Source: Lepidodermella squamata (Eukaryota; Gastrotricha). Taken from it: a DNA stretch of 64,000 bases. The translations under genes and the position numbers were made by a program. Positions within the stretch are counted from its first letter, which is position 1. Each line of letters starts with the position of its first letter. The stretch lies in assembly GCA_047495785.1 (NCBI GenBank), contig JBLDXI010000020.1, positions 3,198,031 to 3,262,030 on the forward strand. The letters are read 5' to 3'. The notes under the pieces were generated by a model. The model ran no database searches. It saw only the letters and a program-made list of their open reading frames with translations, and was not told where the DNA came from. Below are positions 62,427 through 64,000 of the stretch, one piece after another.

Positions 62427-62704
62427 TTCAATTTTCTTGTTTTATTCAAAAATCCGTTCAAGTTTTTTCTTCTGCCAGCCCGAGGGCACCAAGCATATTT
62501 ACAATTGTAGTTTCTTTACATTTTTTTGTGGAACGGGGAAAAACAAAGGTATTCTAGATTAACATATGGTATAAGTATATATAATTACAATTAATAGATA
62601 ACTGGAATTTCACAAAAACATATAATTCTACTTCGAAGTAATCGACTCCAAAAGAGAGGTTCACAGAGGTATACGAGAGCGTCATAGCGAGATAAAGTTG
62701 AGAT

Positions 62705-63415
62705 TCACTTAGGATATACATAGTTTTTGTAATCATTTCGCCATTTAAGAGCTAATTTCAAAATGGAGGATAGGTTCAAGTCGTTTTGGCTATTGCGATC
62801 ACGAAATGCAGTTATTAGAAGGTTAACATGATTGATTTTATCTCTAAAGTTAGAAGTACAATGATTAGTTTCAGGACAGTGAAGGATAAGATGGAGTAGA
62901 AGATTGAGAGGTTCAAGGGATTGCACGTTACAATAGATGCATTTTAGTTCGCCCATGACGTATTGAAAAGGTTTAAATAGGGAGTTTGTTCGAATTTTGG
63001 CTAGGGTTTGGGAGTCTTTAATGTCAAAAATCTCAAAATATTCGGACCACCGAGAAAAAAGCTTATCGCAGTATAGGTTTTGGTTGCAATAGAAAGCGGT
63101 TAGGTTTCCCAAGATTTTGTTTTTGTCTTTTGAGATAAGAAAATTCTTGTATTCATCAATGATTTGTGCGACCTCGTTTTCAGAGGCGTCAAACATGCGT
63201 TCAAAATTGTCCTTGGCGATTTCAACTTTGAGATTTTTATACACGTGACGGCAAAGTCTGTCATTATTCTCGAGTACTTTGAAGCTATCTTGCAATAAAG
63301 CGTTATTAGTTCGAAATTTAATGGAAAAAAATAAGGAACTCATCTGTTTTTTCCCACGCGACTTTATCTTTCTCTGAAATTTTTGATTCAAGGAGTTTCT
63401 TGTACTCCTTTTCAA
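62705..63415 (-). pseudogene. Retroelement C-terminal domain with CCHC motif
   Basis: 236-codon frame ending in a stop. The part from about codon 28 on is the region that follows RT in LINE-type proteins: an alpha-helical segment, then C159-x2-C162-x12-H175-x4-C180, the C-terminal zinc knuckle common in non-LTR elements and thought to hold nucleic acid at the insertion site. The first 27 codons overlap the endonuclease frame out of phase and are probably not real. The missing RT makes this a remnant. Confidence 0.8.
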
Positions 63416-64000
63416 CCACCTGCCTTCTCTCTCGCAGAATAATACTATTTGGGTGGTGTCGTTCCTGATTTTTCGCTATTCGCAGTTCAGCCCTTTTCAC
63501 TCGGCATTCGTCGTCGAAAAAGTTACTTTCGTCACAGTTGGTCACCTTTGATTCGTAGATGGTTTTGACGTAAGTTGCCTGGTTGATCAAATAGTACAAA
63601 TCATTGCAGAGCGAATCGGTTGTATCATTTCGGATTGTCGAGTTCGATTTTTCCTTTATGACTGGGTCCGTCAGGCATAGATTAGCGAAGAGTTTCTTAT
63701 TCAAACATAGGCGGTGCCAGGTTTTGGGTTTTTCAAAAGAGCCGTCGTCATAGACTTCGCAGCGAAGGTCCGCCTTAATGGCATAGTGGTCTGAGAGATT
63801 CACTGAGATGTCTACTTTAAAATCTAAAACATTTTCGACTGAGTTCAGGTTGGCTAGGGCGTAGTCAATGACGGAACCTCCGGATTTGCTGTTTTTGTTT
63901 GGTTTTCTAGTTATATGCCCTGATTTGTCCGCATCTGACCGTCCATTCAACACGAAAAGGTCTAGGTTGTCGATAAAATCTATAAACTCGGAATAATTTT
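63318..64000 (-). pseudogene. APE-type endonuclease, C-terminal half (partial)
   Basis: Same sequence as 27462-28144 of copy 1 over its visible length, with SVIDYAL and SDHYAI motifs; GDFNAR and the N-terminal half lie beyond the window edge. The frame stops at 63318 where RT is deleted. Confidence 0.85.

Larger units (their letters stand above)
62427..64000 (-). mobile_element. Non-LTR retroelement, 3' part (copy 2)
   Basis: Minus-strand element running off the window. It supplies the 3' end missing from copy 1: the C-terminal domain with a CCHC motif, then a 3' UTR of about 280 bp (62427-62704) ending in GAATAAAACAAGAAAATTGAA-like sequence without a poly(A) tail, directly followed by tRNA-Tyr. 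As in copy 1, the endonuclease is joined to the C-terminal domain and RT is missing. Confidence 0.87.

Noticed and set aside
62554-62736. 60-codon minus-strand frame in the retroelement 3' region
   Set aside because: It overlaps the end of the C-terminal domain in another frame, is AT-rich and has no homology; it lies in the 3' UTR.

Overview
The window is almost entirely a tandem array of nuclear tRNA genes from a eukaryote, most likely an invertebrate animal. The grounds are split Pol III promoters inside every gene, a T4-T8 run after each gene, no encoded CCA, a tRNA-Tyr with a 13-nt intron just 3' of the anticodon, a tRNA-Ala with A54 in the T-loop (as in insects and nematodes), and an APE-endonuclease non-LTR retrotransposon. 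The species cannot be named from this sequence. The many 60-116 codon open frames in the array are fragments of tRNA genes and spacers; I see no host protein gene.

The repeat unit is about 6.03 kb (6030, 6039 or 6041 bp depending on two small indels) and holds 35 tRNA loci, 12 on the plus and 23 on the minus strand, about one per 172 bp. Order: Val(AAC)+, His(GTG)-, Ser(GCT)+, Asp(GTC)-, Gly(GCC)-, Ser(CGA)-, Phe(GAA)+, Tyr(GTA)-, Ile(AAT)-, Ala(AGC)-, Trp(CCA)-, Pro(AGG)-, Gln(TTG)-, Glu(CTC)+, Leu(AAG)+, Asn(GTT)-, Cys(GCA)-, Arg(ACG)+, Lys(CTT)+, Asp(GTC)-, Gly(GCC)-, Pro(TGG)-, Phe(GAA)+, Pro(CGG)+, Glu(TTC)+, Thr(AGT)-, Ala(AGC)-, Lys(TTT)-, Arg(TCG)-, Leu(CAA)+, Ala(CGC)-, Gln(CTG)-, Gly(TCC)-, Ser(AGA)-, Leu(CAG)+. 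That is 31 different anticodons and 19 of the 20 amino acids; only methionine (initiator and elongator) is absent.

Layout: unit A 1-4703 (1.4-kb deletion, plus a small insertion in Asp); B 4704-8722 (2-kb deletion through a Gly/Cys chimera); C 8723-14752 complete; D 14753-18198 (2.6-kb deletion); E 18199-24228 complete; F 24229-27085 (same deletion junction as D, then cut by a retroelement); retroelement 27086-29150; G 29151-33870 (begins inside Tyr); H 33871-39909, I 39910-45948 and J 45949-51989 complete; K 51990-55769 (two deletions, one by Glu/Glu recombination); L 55770-61465 (703 bp of foreign DNA between Ser and Asp); M 61466-62426 (ends inside Tyr); retroelement 62427-64000, running off the window.

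The units are nearly identical, but several loci carry allelic damage that recurs in some units only: Asn lacks 2 bp of the acceptor stem in six units, Ser(AGA) lacks 9 bp covering the T-loop and B box in six, and the first Phe gene has a B-box mutation in three adjacent units. This pattern indicates unequal exchange and gene conversion. The retroelement interrupts tRNA-Tyr in the anticodon/intron region in the tRNA's own orientation, with an 11-bp target duplication and extra tandem copies of the target at its 5' end. Both copies lack the reverse transcriptase domain.
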